Shown piece after piece: positions 46,511-54,349 of a DNA stretch of 64,000 bases; within the stretch, counting starts at the first letter, position 1, and each line of letters opens with the position of its first letter. The notes below the pieces were generated by a model. That model was given only the letters and a program-made list of their open reading frames with translations. It was not told the DNA's origin and did no database searches. The translations under genes and the position numbers were made by a program. Source of the DNA: Alphaproteobacteria bacterium (lineage in GTDB: Bacteria; Pseudomonadota; Alphaproteobacteria; Rhodobacterales; Rhodobacteraceae); the NCBI GenBank assembly GCA_030424865.1, contig JAUHVR010000014.1:1-64000 (forward strand), given 5' to 3'.

Positions 46511-47293
46511 TTAGCCTTCGGCTTCGGCAGCCGGTGCTTCTTCGGCGACGGCTTCCTCGGTCGGCAGCTCTTCGAACTCGCCCAGGTCAACGCCGGCGGC
46601 GCCCATCATGGCGGTCATGCCGTCCAGGGCGGCGCGGCTCACTAGGTCGCAGTACAGAGCGATGGCGCGGGCTGCGTCGTCGTTGCCGGGGATGATGTAG
46701 TCCACACCATCGGGCGAGCAGTTGGTGTCGACCACGGCCACAACCGGGATGCCCAGCTTGTTGGCTTCTGCGACGGCCAGCGCTTCTTTCTTGACGTCGA
46801 TGACGAACAGCAGGTCCGGAACGCCGCCCATTTCGCGGATACCGCCCAGCGAGGCCTGCAGTTTGCCCTGCTCACGCTCCATGCCCAGACGCTCTTTCTT
46901 GGTCAGGCCTTCGGCACCGGTTTCCATTTTCTCGTCGATCGAGCGCAGACGGTTGATCGACTGCGAAACGGTCTGCCAGTTGGTCAGCGTGCCGCCCAGC
47001 CAGCGGTGGTTCATGTAGTACTGCGCGCATTTTTCAGCGGCTTCGGCCACGGGGCCTTGTGCCTGACGCTTGGTGCCGACGAACAGAACGCGGCCGCCTT
47101 TTGCGACGGTGTCACGGACTGCAGTCAGAGCCTGGTCCAGCATCGGGACGGTCTGCGTCAGGTCCATGATGTGGATGCCATTGCGCGAGCCGTAGATGAA
47201 CGGACCCATACGGGGGTTCCAACGCTGCGTCTGGTGACCAAAGTGAACGCCGGCTTCAAGCAGCTGACGCATGGAGAACTCGGGAAGAGCCAT
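46511..47293 (-). CDS. rpsB: 30S ribosomal protein S2
   Basis: 260 residues. [20 protein letters not shown] and [20 protein letters not shown] at the N-terminus, [16 protein letters not shown], and [12 protein letters not shown] are diagnostic. A Glu/Ala-rich tail ([15 protein letters not shown]) extends past the usual end. AAAGGAAAAAG precedes the ATG. First gene of the rpsB-tsf operon. Confidence 0.97.
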   Translation of the reverse strand: MALPEFSMRQLLEAGVHFGHQTQRWNPRMGPFIYGSRNGIHIMDLTQTVPMLDQALTAVRDTVAKGGRVLFVGTKRQAQGPVAEAAEKCAQYYMNHRWLGGTLTNWQTVSQSINRLRSIDEKMETGAEGLTKKERLGMEREQGKLQASLGGIREMGGVPDLLFVIDVKKEALAVAEANKLGIPVVAVVDTNCSPDGVDYIIPGNDDAARAIALYCDLVSRAALDGMTAMMGAAGVDLGEFEELPTEEAVAEEAPAAEAEG

Positions 47294-47412
47294 GTCTTTT
47301 TCCTTTCCGGTTTACGCCTCGGCGGGGGTGTGAGAGCGGATGCTCCAACCGGTGGACGTTTGAGGATGTCTCCCCCAAAGGCCCGACCCCACCTGCGGGA
47401 TTGAATGGCGCG

Positions 47413-47441
47413 CGTATACCGGGGTTCGACAGCAAGCGCAA
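47413..47441 (-). promoter_or_regulatory. Possible sigma-70 promoter of rpsB-tsf
   Basis: On the minus strand TTGCGC, a 17-bp spacer and TATACG (complements at 47436-47441 and 47413-47418) lie about 120 bp upstream of rpsB. This would give a leader of roughly 110 nt. The match is moderate. Confidence 0.35.
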
Positions 47442-47489
47442 TAGGATTAAACTGGAACGGAGACTTGCTGATCTGTATATACAAATGAT

Positions 47490-47864
47490 ATGCAATCTCT
47501 AGCGCGCCGTAAGGCACATCAAAAGGAGCGACAACGTCAAATGAAAGACCTGACCGATGTCACTGGGGTTGGCCTGGCCATGGCCACCAAGCTGGAGATG
47601 ATCGGCATCCAAACGATCGAGGATCTGGCGCAGGTTGATCCAGCGAAACTGCAACGTGTCAGAGGCCTTGGCCCTGTGCGGATACAGGGCATCATCCTGG
47701 CGGCTCAGGCCTGCATCGCCCGCGAAACAGGCAAGCCTGTGCCACTTTTCGATGTAGAAGAGCCTGCAACCAAACCGAAAAAGAAGAAGGCCAAGGCAGA
47801 CGACACGCCCAAGAAGAAGCCCAAGGCCGGCAAAAAGCGCAAGAAGAAGAAAAAGAAGGCCTGA
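47490..47864 (+). CDS. Helix-hairpin-helix protein with lysine-rich tail
   Basis: 124 residues from the first ATG; an ATG at 47541 (MKDLTDV) is an alternative, with AGGAG 13 bases upstream. About 20-75 has two helix-hairpin-helix motifs (VTGVGLAMATKLEMIGIQTI; VRGLGPVRIQGIILAAQ), which bind DNA backbones without sequence specificity. From about 93 to the end the chain is nearly all Lys, with Pro, Ala and Arg (KPKKKKAK, KKKPKAGKKRKKKKKKA), like a histone H1 tail. This suggests a DNA-coating or nucleoid protein. It is divergent from rpsB and convergent with the HupE-like gene, with 7 bp between stops. Confidence 0.75.
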   Translation: MQSLARRKAHQKERQRQMKDLTDVTGVGLAMATKLEMIGIQTIEDLAQVDPAKLQRVRGLGPVRIQGIILAAQACIARETGKPVPLFDVEEPATKPKKKKAKADDTPKKKPKAGKKRKKKKKKA

Positions 47865-47871
47865 GCGGCCT

Positions 47872-49185
47872 TCAGAAAAAGACCCTCTCGACCACCCAGA
47901 ACGATCCCACCAGTGCGATGATGATCGAAGACGGCAAAGCCACCATTTTGCGATAGACCCCCTCGCCTCCGACAACGGCGGCATTGGCGCAGAAGCCGGC
48001 GACCAGTGCCAGTGCCGCGACCAGCGGCAAACCGGCCTCGAATTGCTCGGCCGACATGTTCGACAGCGGGATCAGCAGTGCCGGCAAGACGACCAGCCCG
48101 GCGACCAGATACATCACAGGTTTTCCCATGCCCGCAACGATGTCGCCACCACGGCGCAGGATCGCATAGGACAGCAGGAAGGCCACCGCAATCACGGTCA
48201 ACTGGCCCAGTTCGACGCCAATGTTGAACCCGATCAGCGCAGACACGAACTGCCCCTGCGGCAGGCCGAACTCGCCCAGAACGCTGGCAAAGCCCAATCC
48301 GTGCAGCAACCCGAATCCAAAGATCACGAAAGGACGCCATCGACTCAGGTTTGTCGTGAACAGGTTCTCGACCGCGACATAGACAATCGACGCGGCAATC
48401 AACGGCTCGATGATCTCGGGCGCGATGCTGACCACGCCTAGCGCCCCCAGCGCCAGTGTCACCGTATGCGCCAGCGTAAAGGCCGAGACCTGCCATAGCA
48501 GCGGCCCGATCTTGGGCGACAGAAAGAAAAGCCCCAGCACAAACAGGATGTGGTCCAGCCCCAAGGGCAGGATGTGGTCAAAGCCCACGGGGATATAGGT
48601 GAAAAAGGCGCCCCACAGCGTCATGGCATGTCCGCCCGACACATCGATCGGCCCCGTGGTGGCTCCGCCCGCAAGGTATCCGGTATAGGGTTCTTCAACC
48701 CCCTGCTGGCGCAGGATCAGCACGCCGAATTCGGCCGGCCAGGCAAGCTCCAGCGTCGCGGCCTCTGCAGGCAATGCTGCCGACAGCGCCAGACGCGTTT
48801 CGCGGGGCAACTCGGGGTTGCCGACAGGCTCGGCCACGATCTCGGTCTCTGAAAACGACAGCGCCTGATCCGCGGCGGTGACGGAAAACTTGCCCAGGAT
48901 TTCGGGCAAGGCGTCGCGCAGAGCCTGAGAGATTTCGGCCTCGGGCAGTCTGCGCAACCGGTCGACCTCATCCGCTTGGGCCGTGGCATCCGTGTTCGCA
49001 ACGCCATTCAGGTCGGTGCCGGCCACCAGCGCCTCGGCATTCAGGCGCAAGACAAGGGAGACGACACCATCCTGGACGGTCAGATCTCCGACAGCGGGAC
49101 GCACTTCATGCGCTGTCGCGGCCGCTGACCAAAGCGTTGCAACACTCAAAAGTGCCGCCATCAAAAACGATTGTACCCGTGACAT
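47872..49185 (-). CDS. HupE/UreJ-family membrane protein
   Basis: 437 residues, AAGGAG upstream of the ATG. The signal peptide is residues 1-25 (ends ATA before HEVRPA). A periplasmic domain of about 165 residues follows, then seven or so membrane segments with the HupE_UreJ_2 motifs PVGFDHILPLGLDHILFVLG, SAFTLAHTVTLALGALGVV and FGFGLLHGLGFASVL, His-rich metal-site candidates. Relatives are linked to nickel or cobalt entry, but no hydrogenase or urease is in the window. A role in metal permeation is inference. Confidence 0.82.
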   Translation of the reverse strand: MSRVQSFLMAALLSVATLWSAAATAHEVRPAVGDLTVQDGVVSLVLRLNAEALVAGTDLNGVANTDATAQADEVDRLRRLPEAEISQALRDALPEILGKFSVTAADQALSFSETEIVAEPVGNPELPRETRLALSAALPAEAATLELAWPAEFGVLILRQQGVEEPYTGYLAGGATTGPIDVSGGHAMTLWGAFFTYIPVGFDHILPLGLDHILFVLGLFFLSPKIGPLLWQVSAFTLAHTVTLALGALGVVSIAPEIIEPLIAASIVYVAVENLFTTNLSRWRPFVIFGFGLLHGLGFASVLGEFGLPQGQFVSALIGFNIGVELGQLTVIAVAFLLSYAILRRGGDIVAGMGKPVMYLVAGLVVLPALLIPLSNMSAEQFEAGLPLVAALALVAGFCANAAVVGGEGVYRKMVALPSSIIIALVGSFWVVERVFF

Positions 49186-49328
49186 TCGTCATCTCTCCTT
49201 ACCCTGTTGCCCCAAGTGATAGGCCATCGAGAAGTGAACTCAAGCACCAAAAGGGGCCGCAGTGAAACTTTGCGCTCTGCGGCAGCTGGTGCTTGCGCCG
49301 GGGCCCGGGCTTGGTCCAATACGGCATC

Positions 49329-50222
49329 ATGACGAACGCACCAGAAATCCTTTGCGTCGGCTCGGTCCTGTGGGACGTGATCGGACGCTCGGCCAGCCAC
49401 ATGCGGCAGGGCAGCGACGTGCCGGGGCGCATCACACGCCTGCCCGGCGGTGTGGCGCTGAACATCGCCATGACCCTGCGCCGCTTTGACATGCGCCCTG
49501 CCCTGCTGAGCGCCGTGGGCCGCGACCCCGAGGGCGACGAGCTGATTGCAGCCTGCACGCGGATGGGGCTGATCACGGATCACGTGTATCGCTCTGACGA
49601 CCTACCCACCGACCGATACATGGCGGTCGAAGGCGCCAACGGTCTGATCGCCGCCATCGCCGACGCGCATTCGCTGGAAGCGGCAGGAGCCAAGATCCTT
49701 CAGCCCGTCAAGAACGGCGCATTGGGCACGCCAAACGCGCCCTACGAGGGAATTGTGGCCCTGGACGGCAACCTGACCGAGGGGTTGTTGGAGGACATCT
49801 CTCACGATCCCGCCTTTGCCCAGGTCGACCTGCGGGTCGCCCCGGCCTCGCCCGGCAAGGCCGAACGGCTCTTGCCGTTTGTGACCGCACAACGCGGGCT
49901 GCTTTATGTGAACCTCGAAGAGGCGGGGTACCTGTGCCAGACCGAATTCAGCAACAGCCGTGACGCGGCGGCCCGACTGATCGAACGCGGCGCGCGGCGG
50001 GTTCTGGTCACCGACGGCGGCCGCACCGCTTGTGACGGCGCGCAAGACGGGCTGGTCGCGCTTGATCCCCCCGAGGTTCTTGTGACCCGCGTCACCGGCG
50101 CGGGCGACACTTTCATGGCGGCCCATATCGCCGCCGAACGCATCGGCGCGGATCGAGAAGCCGCGCTTCAGCAGGCGCTCAACGCCGCCGCCATCTATGT
50201 CTCCGGAGGAACCGGTCTGTGA
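49329..50222 (+). CDS. psuK: PfkB-family pseudouridine kinase
   Basis: 297 residues from the ATG at 49329. Ribokinase fold: VGSVLWDVIGR at the N-terminus, PGGVALNIAMTLRRF for sugar binding, and TRVTGAGDTFMAAHIAAE with the catalytic Asp near the C-terminus. Assignment as pseudouridine kinase rests on direct coupling to psuG (GTGA overlap); by sequence alone it is only a PfkB kinase. Product would be pseudouridine 5'-phosphate. Confidence 0.85.
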   Translation: MTNAPEILCVGSVLWDVIGRSASHMRQGSDVPGRITRLPGGVALNIAMTLRRFDMRPALLSAVGRDPEGDELIAACTRMGLITDHVYRSDDLPTDRYMAVEGANGLIAAIADAHSLEAAGAKILQPVKNGALGTPNAPYEGIVALDGNLTEGLLEDISHDPAFAQVDLRVAPASPGKAERLLPFVTAQRGLLYVNLEEAGYLCQTEFSNSRDAAARLIERGARRVLVTDGGRTACDGAQDGLVALDPPEVLVTRVTGAGDTFMAAHIAAERIGADREAALQQALNAAAIYVSGGTGL

Positions 50223-51148
50223 TCGACATCACCTATTCACCCGAGGTCCAGGCCGCGCTGAGCGAAAAGCGCGCGGTGGTGGCCCTGGAAAGCACCATCA
50301 TCACCCACGGCATGCCGGCCCCGCGCAACATCGAGGTCGCGCGCCAGGTCGAGGCCGAGGTCCGCGCCCATGGCGCGATCCCCGCGACGATTGCCGTGAT
50401 CGAAGGCCGCCTGCACGTCGGACTGAGCGATTTGCAGATTGAGGCACTTGGTCATTCCACCAATGTCGCCAAGCTGTCGCGCGCCGATCTGGCGGTTTGC
50501 ATGGCCACTGGCGGGACCGGCGCTACGACGGTTGCCGCGACCATGATTGCCGCCGCCCGTGCCGGGATCGATGTCTTTGCCACCGGCGGCATCGGGGGTG
50601 TTCACAAAGGTGCAGAAGACAGCTTTGATATCTCTGCCGACCTGCGCGAACTGTCTGAAACGCCCGTCACCGTCGTTGCGGCAGGGGCCAAGGCGATCCT
50701 TGATTTGCCCAAGACGCTGGAGGTGCTGGAAACCTTTGGCGTTCCGGTCATCGCCTATGGGCAGAACGACCTGCCCGCCTTTTGGTCCGCGTCCTCGGGC
50801 CTGCCCGCGCCCTTGCGCATGGACGACGTCACCCAGATCGCGCAGGCCCATGCCATGCGTCAGGCGCTGGGTCTGCCCGGCGGGCAGCTGGTGACCAACC
50901 CCATCCCCGCCGAGGCCGAGATCGCACGTGTGGTCATGGCCCCGCTGATCGCGCGCGCCACGCAAGACGCCGAACACCACGGGATCACGGGCAAGGGGGT
51001 CACCCCCTATCTGCTGCAACGCATCTTCGAACTGACCGACGGACAATCGCTCGAGGCCAACATCGCACTGGTCCTGAACAACGCGCGGTTGGCTGCCGGA
51101 ATTGCCCAAGCATTGGGCCAAATCCGCGCATCCGTTTCAGAAGTTTAG
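50219..51148 (+). CDS. psuG: Pseudouridine-5'-phosphate glycosidase
   Basis: 309 residues, GTG start overlapping the psuK stop. Splits pseudouridine 5'-phosphate into uracil and ribose 5-phosphate. VVALESTIITHGMPAPRNIE, VCMATGGTGATTVAATMIAA, VFATGGIGGVHKGAEDSFDI and VIAYGQNDLPAFWS match the family blocks. With psuK it forms a two-step salvage pathway for the modified nucleoside. Confidence 0.94.
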   Translation: MIDITYSPEVQAALSEKRAVVALESTIITHGMPAPRNIEVARQVEAEVRAHGAIPATIAVIEGRLHVGLSDLQIEALGHSTNVAKLSRADLAVCMATGGTGATTVAATMIAAARAGIDVFATGGIGGVHKGAEDSFDISADLRELSETPVTVVAAGAKAILDLPKTLEVLETFGVPVIAYGQNDLPAFWSASSGLPAPLRMDDVTQIAQAHAMRQALGLPGGQLVTNPIPAEAEIARVVMAPLIARATQDAEHHGITGKGVTPYLLQRIFELTDGQSLEANIALVLNNARLAAGIAQALGQIRASVSEV

Positions 51149-51214
51149 CAAAACCATTGTGACATTGGGTCTCCCCTCCTAAATTCTTAACGCGCGACCC
51201 GAACGGAATATCAG

Positions 51215-51964
51215 ATGACAACGCCTTTTGACCAAGAGCCCCGCCGCCCCGGCCTGTTGGCCGGTTTGCGAGCCAGCTTCCTGACGGGGATTGTCGTCAT
51301 CGCTCCGGTGGGGCTGACCGTCTGGCTGATCTGGACCGTCATCGGCTGGGTGGACGGGTTTGTGCTGCCCTTTGTGCCCGATGCCTACAAGCCCGACGCC
51401 ATCATCAACCAGTTGATGGGCAACTCGCGCTTTATCGACAGCCGCGGCGAACGCGTGCCCAACCCCGACTGGATTGTCGTGAATATCCGCGGCGTCGGCG
51501 TTGTCTTCTTCCTGTTGTTCACGGTCATGACCGGCTGGATCGCCAAGGGCCTGATCGGTCGGTCGATGATCCGCTTTGCCGAGTCGCTGGTCGAACGCAC
51601 ACCGGTCATCCGGTCCATCTATTCCGGCATCAAGCAGATCGCCGAGACCGTCTTTGCCCAATCGGAACGGTCCTTTGAAAAGGCCTGTCTGATCCAGTAC
51701 CCGCGCAAGGGCATCTGGGCGATCGGCTTCATCTCGACCCAGGCCAAGGGCGAGGTTTCGGATCGCGCCGACACGGCGGGCGACCTGATGAGCGTCTTTG
51801 TTCCGACCACACCAAACCCGACGTCGGGCTTCTTGCTGTTCTTCCCGCGCGAAGACGTCATCGAGTTGGACATGTCAGTCGAAGACGCGGCGAAACTGGT
51901 GATCTCGGCGGGGCTTGTCTATCCCAACGGCAAGGATCCGACCCAGCCACCGGAAGAGGCCTAG
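51215..51964 (+). CDS. DUF502 family membrane protein
   Basis: 249 residues. Two membrane segments: about 12-45 (FLTGIVVIAPVGLTVWLIWT) and about 85-108 (VGVVFFLLFTVMTGWIAKGL). The region after them includes ERTPVIRSIYSGIKQIAETV and VFVPTTPNPTSGFLLFFPRE, typical of DUF502. The function is unknown. Its TAG overlaps the stop of the convergent patatin gene. About 65 bp separate it from psuG. Confidence 0.88.
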   Translation: MTTPFDQEPRRPGLLAGLRASFLTGIVVIAPVGLTVWLIWTVIGWVDGFVLPFVPDAYKPDAIINQLMGNSRFIDSRGERVPNPDWIVVNIRGVGVVFFLLFTVMTGWIAKGLIGRSMIRFAESLVERTPVIRSIYSGIKQIAETVFAQSERSFEKACLIQYPRKGIWAIGFISTQAKGEVSDRADTAGDLMSVFVPTTPNPTSGFLLFFPREDVIELDMSVEDAAKLVISAGLVYPNGKDPTQPPEEA

Positions 51965-52992
51965 CCAAACATCGCCGCGAGATCGACGGTCTGGCGTTCG
52001 TTTAGATCATCTTTGTGCGCCGCCAGAAACGCGTCCGCCGCCGTGCGTCCGGCCGATTTCAACTGCGTCAACACCGAAGGCAAGGGCACCTGCTTGGTCG
52101 CTACCGACAGGTCATTCATCAACACGTCATCCGCGATCATGTGGACATAGGCGTTCTTCATCGCCGTTTCCTCGATCGACCCCTGGCCGATCAGTCGTTG
52201 CACGAAAGAGATCGCCCGCAACTCGCGCAAGAGCGATGAGTTGAAGCTGATTTCGTTGATCCTGTTCTGGATCTGCTGCGGCGTGACCGGCAGCTTTTCC
52301 CGGCGGACCGGATTGATGTTCACGATCAGGATGTCGTTCGGCAGCTTCGGATCGAACATCGGGAAAAGCGCCGGGTTGCCCGTGAACCCACCGTCCCAAA
52401 ATGCTTCGCGCCGCCCGGTTTTGGGGTCGTCGATCTCGACCGCCTGAAAAAGCGTCGGCAGGCAGGCCGAGGCCAGGATGGCGTCTGTCGAAATCTCGCC
52501 ATGCGTAAAGACCCGCACCTTGCCGTCACGCACATTGGTGGCGCAGACGAACAGCTCGGGCCCTTCCAGCGCGCAGACTCGGTCAAAGTTGAACTCTTCG
52601 ACGATGGGCCGCAGCGGGTTCTTGTAGAACGGCCCCATCGCATAGGGCGAGGTCAGTCGCGCGAGGGTGTCGGCGGCCATGAAGGGCCAGGAATACTCCA
52701 GTGCATGGCTGGCCTTCTTGGGTTCAGGAAACCATGCCGTGATCCACCCGAACATGCGTTCGTCGGTCAAGGCCCCCATCTTGGACCAGAAGTCCTCCAG
52801 AGCCTGACGGGCCCCTTCGCGCCCACCTGTCAGCAAACCGGCCTTGACCGCGGCCCCGTTCAGCGCACCAGCCGAGGCACCCGAGATCGAGGCGATCTCG
52901 ATGTCGTCCTCCTCCAGAAGGCGGTCCAGCACCCCCCAGGTAAAAGCACCGTGGGCACCGCCGCCCTGCAGGGCCAGGTTGATGCGTTTCAT
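51961..52992 (-). CDS. Patatin-like phospholipase / esterase
   Basis: 343 residues from the ATG at 52990-52992 (MKRINLAL). GGGAHG at 10-15 is the oxyanion loop, GASAG at 38-42 holds the Ser40 nucleophile, and Asp200 in WDGGFTGN completes the dyad. There is no signal peptide, so it is cytosolic or membrane-peripheral. It is last in a three-gene minus-strand run bdhA / small gene / patatin. The link with 3-hydroxybutyrate metabolism suggests a lipid or polyhydroxybutyrate hydrolase, but that is inference. Confidence 0.9.
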   Translation of the reverse strand: MKRINLALQGGGAHGAFTWGVLDRLLEEDDIEIASISGASAGALNGAAVKAGLLTGGREGARQALEDFWSKMGALTDERMFGWITAWFPEPKKASHALEYSWPFMAADTLARLTSPYAMGPFYKNPLRPIVEEFNFDRVCALEGPELFVCATNVRDGKVRVFTHGEISTDAILASACLPTLFQAVEIDDPKTGRREAFWDGGFTGNPALFPMFDPKLPNDILIVNINPVRREKLPVTPQQIQNRINEISFNSSLLRELRAISFVQRLIGQGSIEETAMKNAYVHMIADDVLMNDLSVATKQVPLPSVLTQLKSAGRTAADAFLAAHKDDLNERQTVDLAAMFG

Positions 52993-52993
52993 C

Positions 52994-53170
52994 TCAGTCA
53001 GCCTTTCGCGCGGCGTCATAGGCCGCGTTCACGTCCGAAAACCTGGCCCCCGTGAGGTGCGCATCCTCAAAGACCGCATCCTTCAGGCTGACCCGCGTGA
53101 ACCGCGAGCCGCACAGAAACATGTTGTCGATCTTCAGCTGATCACGTCCTGCGGGGGCCTCGTCCGTCAC
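52994..53170 (-). CDS. Small pentapeptide-repeat-like protein between bdhA and patatin
   Basis: 58 residues. GTG start at 53168-53170 overlaps the bdhA stop (GTGA), and the stop lies one base before the patatin ATG, so it is placed as the middle gene of an operon. After VTDEAPAGRDQLKIDN come MFLCGSRFTRVSLKDAVFED and AHLTGARFSDVNAAYDAARK. The run xFxxVxLKDAVFEDAHLTGARF fits A(D/N)LXX pentapeptide repeats, about five units, enough for one turn or so of a beta-helix. An internal ATG at codon 17 is an alternative start. Function unknown. Confidence 0.65.
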   Translation of the reverse strand: MTDEAPAGRDQLKIDNMFLCGSRFTRVSLKDAVFEDAHLTGARFSDVNAAYDAARKAD

Positions 53171-53940
53171 AGCGCGGTCCAGCCGCCATCAACGCTGATC
53201 GTGGTCCCGGTGATCTGCGCCGCCGCATCAGAAGCAAGGAAAGCCACTGTGCCGCCCAGTTGTTCCACGGTCGCGAACTCTTTCGAAGGTTGGCGCGCCA
53301 ACATGACGTTCTTGATCACCTCGTCACGGCTCATGTTGTATTCTTTCATCGTGTCGGGGATCTGTGCCTCGACCAGCGGGGTCAGCACATAGCCGGGACA
53401 GATGGCATTGGCCGTAATCGGCTCTTCGGCCGTTTCCAGAGCGACAACCTTGGTCATGCCCACGACACCGTGCTTTGCGGCCACATAAGCTGATTTGTAG
53501 GGCGAGGCAGTCAACCCGTGCGCCGAGGCGATGTTGATCACCCGACCCCACCCGGCGGCCCGCATCTTGGGCAGGGCAGCGGCCGTGGTGTGATAGGCCG
53601 AGTTCATGTTGATCGCGATGATCGCGTCCCATTTGTCCTGCGGGAATTCGTCGATGGGCGACACGAACTGGATACCGGCGTTGTTCACAAGTATATCGCA
53701 GGTCCCGGCCTGTTCGATCAGGGCGCGGCATTCGTCGCCCTTGGACATGTCCGCCTTGATGTAGCGCGCCTCGACGCCGAATTCCTTGGCAATCTCGGCC
53801 GCGATGGCGTGGTCTTCATCGCGGTCGGTGAAAGAGTTCAAAACCACGTTTGCGCCCGCCTTGGCCAGTTCTCGGGCAACCCCCAGGCCAATGCCTGAAT
53901 TGGAGCCGGTCACAACTGCCGTTTTTCCAGAAACGCTCAT
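53167..53940 (-). CDS. bdhA: D-3-hydroxybutyrate dehydrogenase
   Basis: 257 residues from the ATG at 53938-53940 (GAGGGGG upstream). Short-chain dehydrogenase: TGSNSGIG at 11-18 binds NAD, Ser139, Tyr152 and Lys156 are catalytic (YVAAK), and NNAG is at 86-89. GLTASPYKSAYVAAKHGVVG and AICPGYVLTPLVEAQI match BdhA closely. It oxidises 3-hydroxybutyrate to acetoacetate during polyhydroxybutyrate use. It heads the operon with the small pentapeptide-like gene and patatin. Confidence 0.92.
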   Translation of the reverse strand: MSVSGKTAVVTGSNSGIGLGVARELAKAGANVVLNSFTDRDEDHAIAAEIAKEFGVEARYIKADMSKGDECRALIEQAGTCDILVNNAGIQFVSPIDEFPQDKWDAIIAINMNSAYHTTAAALPKMRAAGWGRVINIASAHGLTASPYKSAYVAAKHGVVGMTKVVALETAEEPITANAICPGYVLTPLVEAQIPDTMKEYNMSRDEVIKNVMLARQPSKEFATVEQLGGTVAFLASDAAAQITGTTISVDGGWTAL

Positions 53941-54160
53941 GGGTTTTCCCCCTCTCAAAGGTCAAAGTTTCGCCGCATCATGGCAACGTGCGATCTTTGG
54001 TCAAGGGAAAGGAGGGGCATTTTTCCGCGACGCAGCGACCGGATGATGCAATGCGGCATAGTTGGGGCGATCACCGGGGATGCGCCGAATCTTGCCGGCG
54101 ATGTGCGAGAATCGCTTTGGGATTAGGCGGTTTTCCGCAGATAGCTCACGGCAAAAGCAC

Positions 54161-54236
54161 AAAAAAACGCCGGCACAAGGCCGGCGTTAAGTTATTGAGG
54201 CAGGTTTCATACAGGCAAGAAACCTATCGAGCAGTG
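54161..54236 (-). ncRNA. Candidate small RNA of about 75 nt with promoter and terminator
   Basis: Minus strand. A sigma-70-like promoter (54243-54271) predicts a start near 54236. The transcript would form a short stem GGTTTC/GAAACC with a 10-base loop containing TTGCCTGT, a 14-base linker, and a terminator (9-bp stem, 54166-54174 with 54180-54188) ending in seven Us. No ORF of use is present. It lies in the divergent gap between bdhA and the YejA-like gene and belongs to neither. Target unknown; the RNA itself is inference from promoter and terminator. Confidence 0.55.
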
Positions 54237-54242
54237 CCCTTG

Positions 54243-54271
54243 TTATAAGCAAACTGCCGCTCTGATCCAAG
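54243..54271 (-). promoter_or_regulatory. Sigma-70-like promoter of the candidate small RNA
   Basis: On the minus strand: TTGGAT (complement 54266-54271), exactly 17 bp, then TATAAC (complement 54243-54248). Four of six and five of six consensus bases match. Confidence 0.55.
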
Positions 54272-54349
54272 CTAAAAGTTTGAAAACGCGTGAATCCCTC
54301 GTTAGCCTTTAGATCAAGAAAACAAGGCTCCACAGGGATTGATGCCAAG

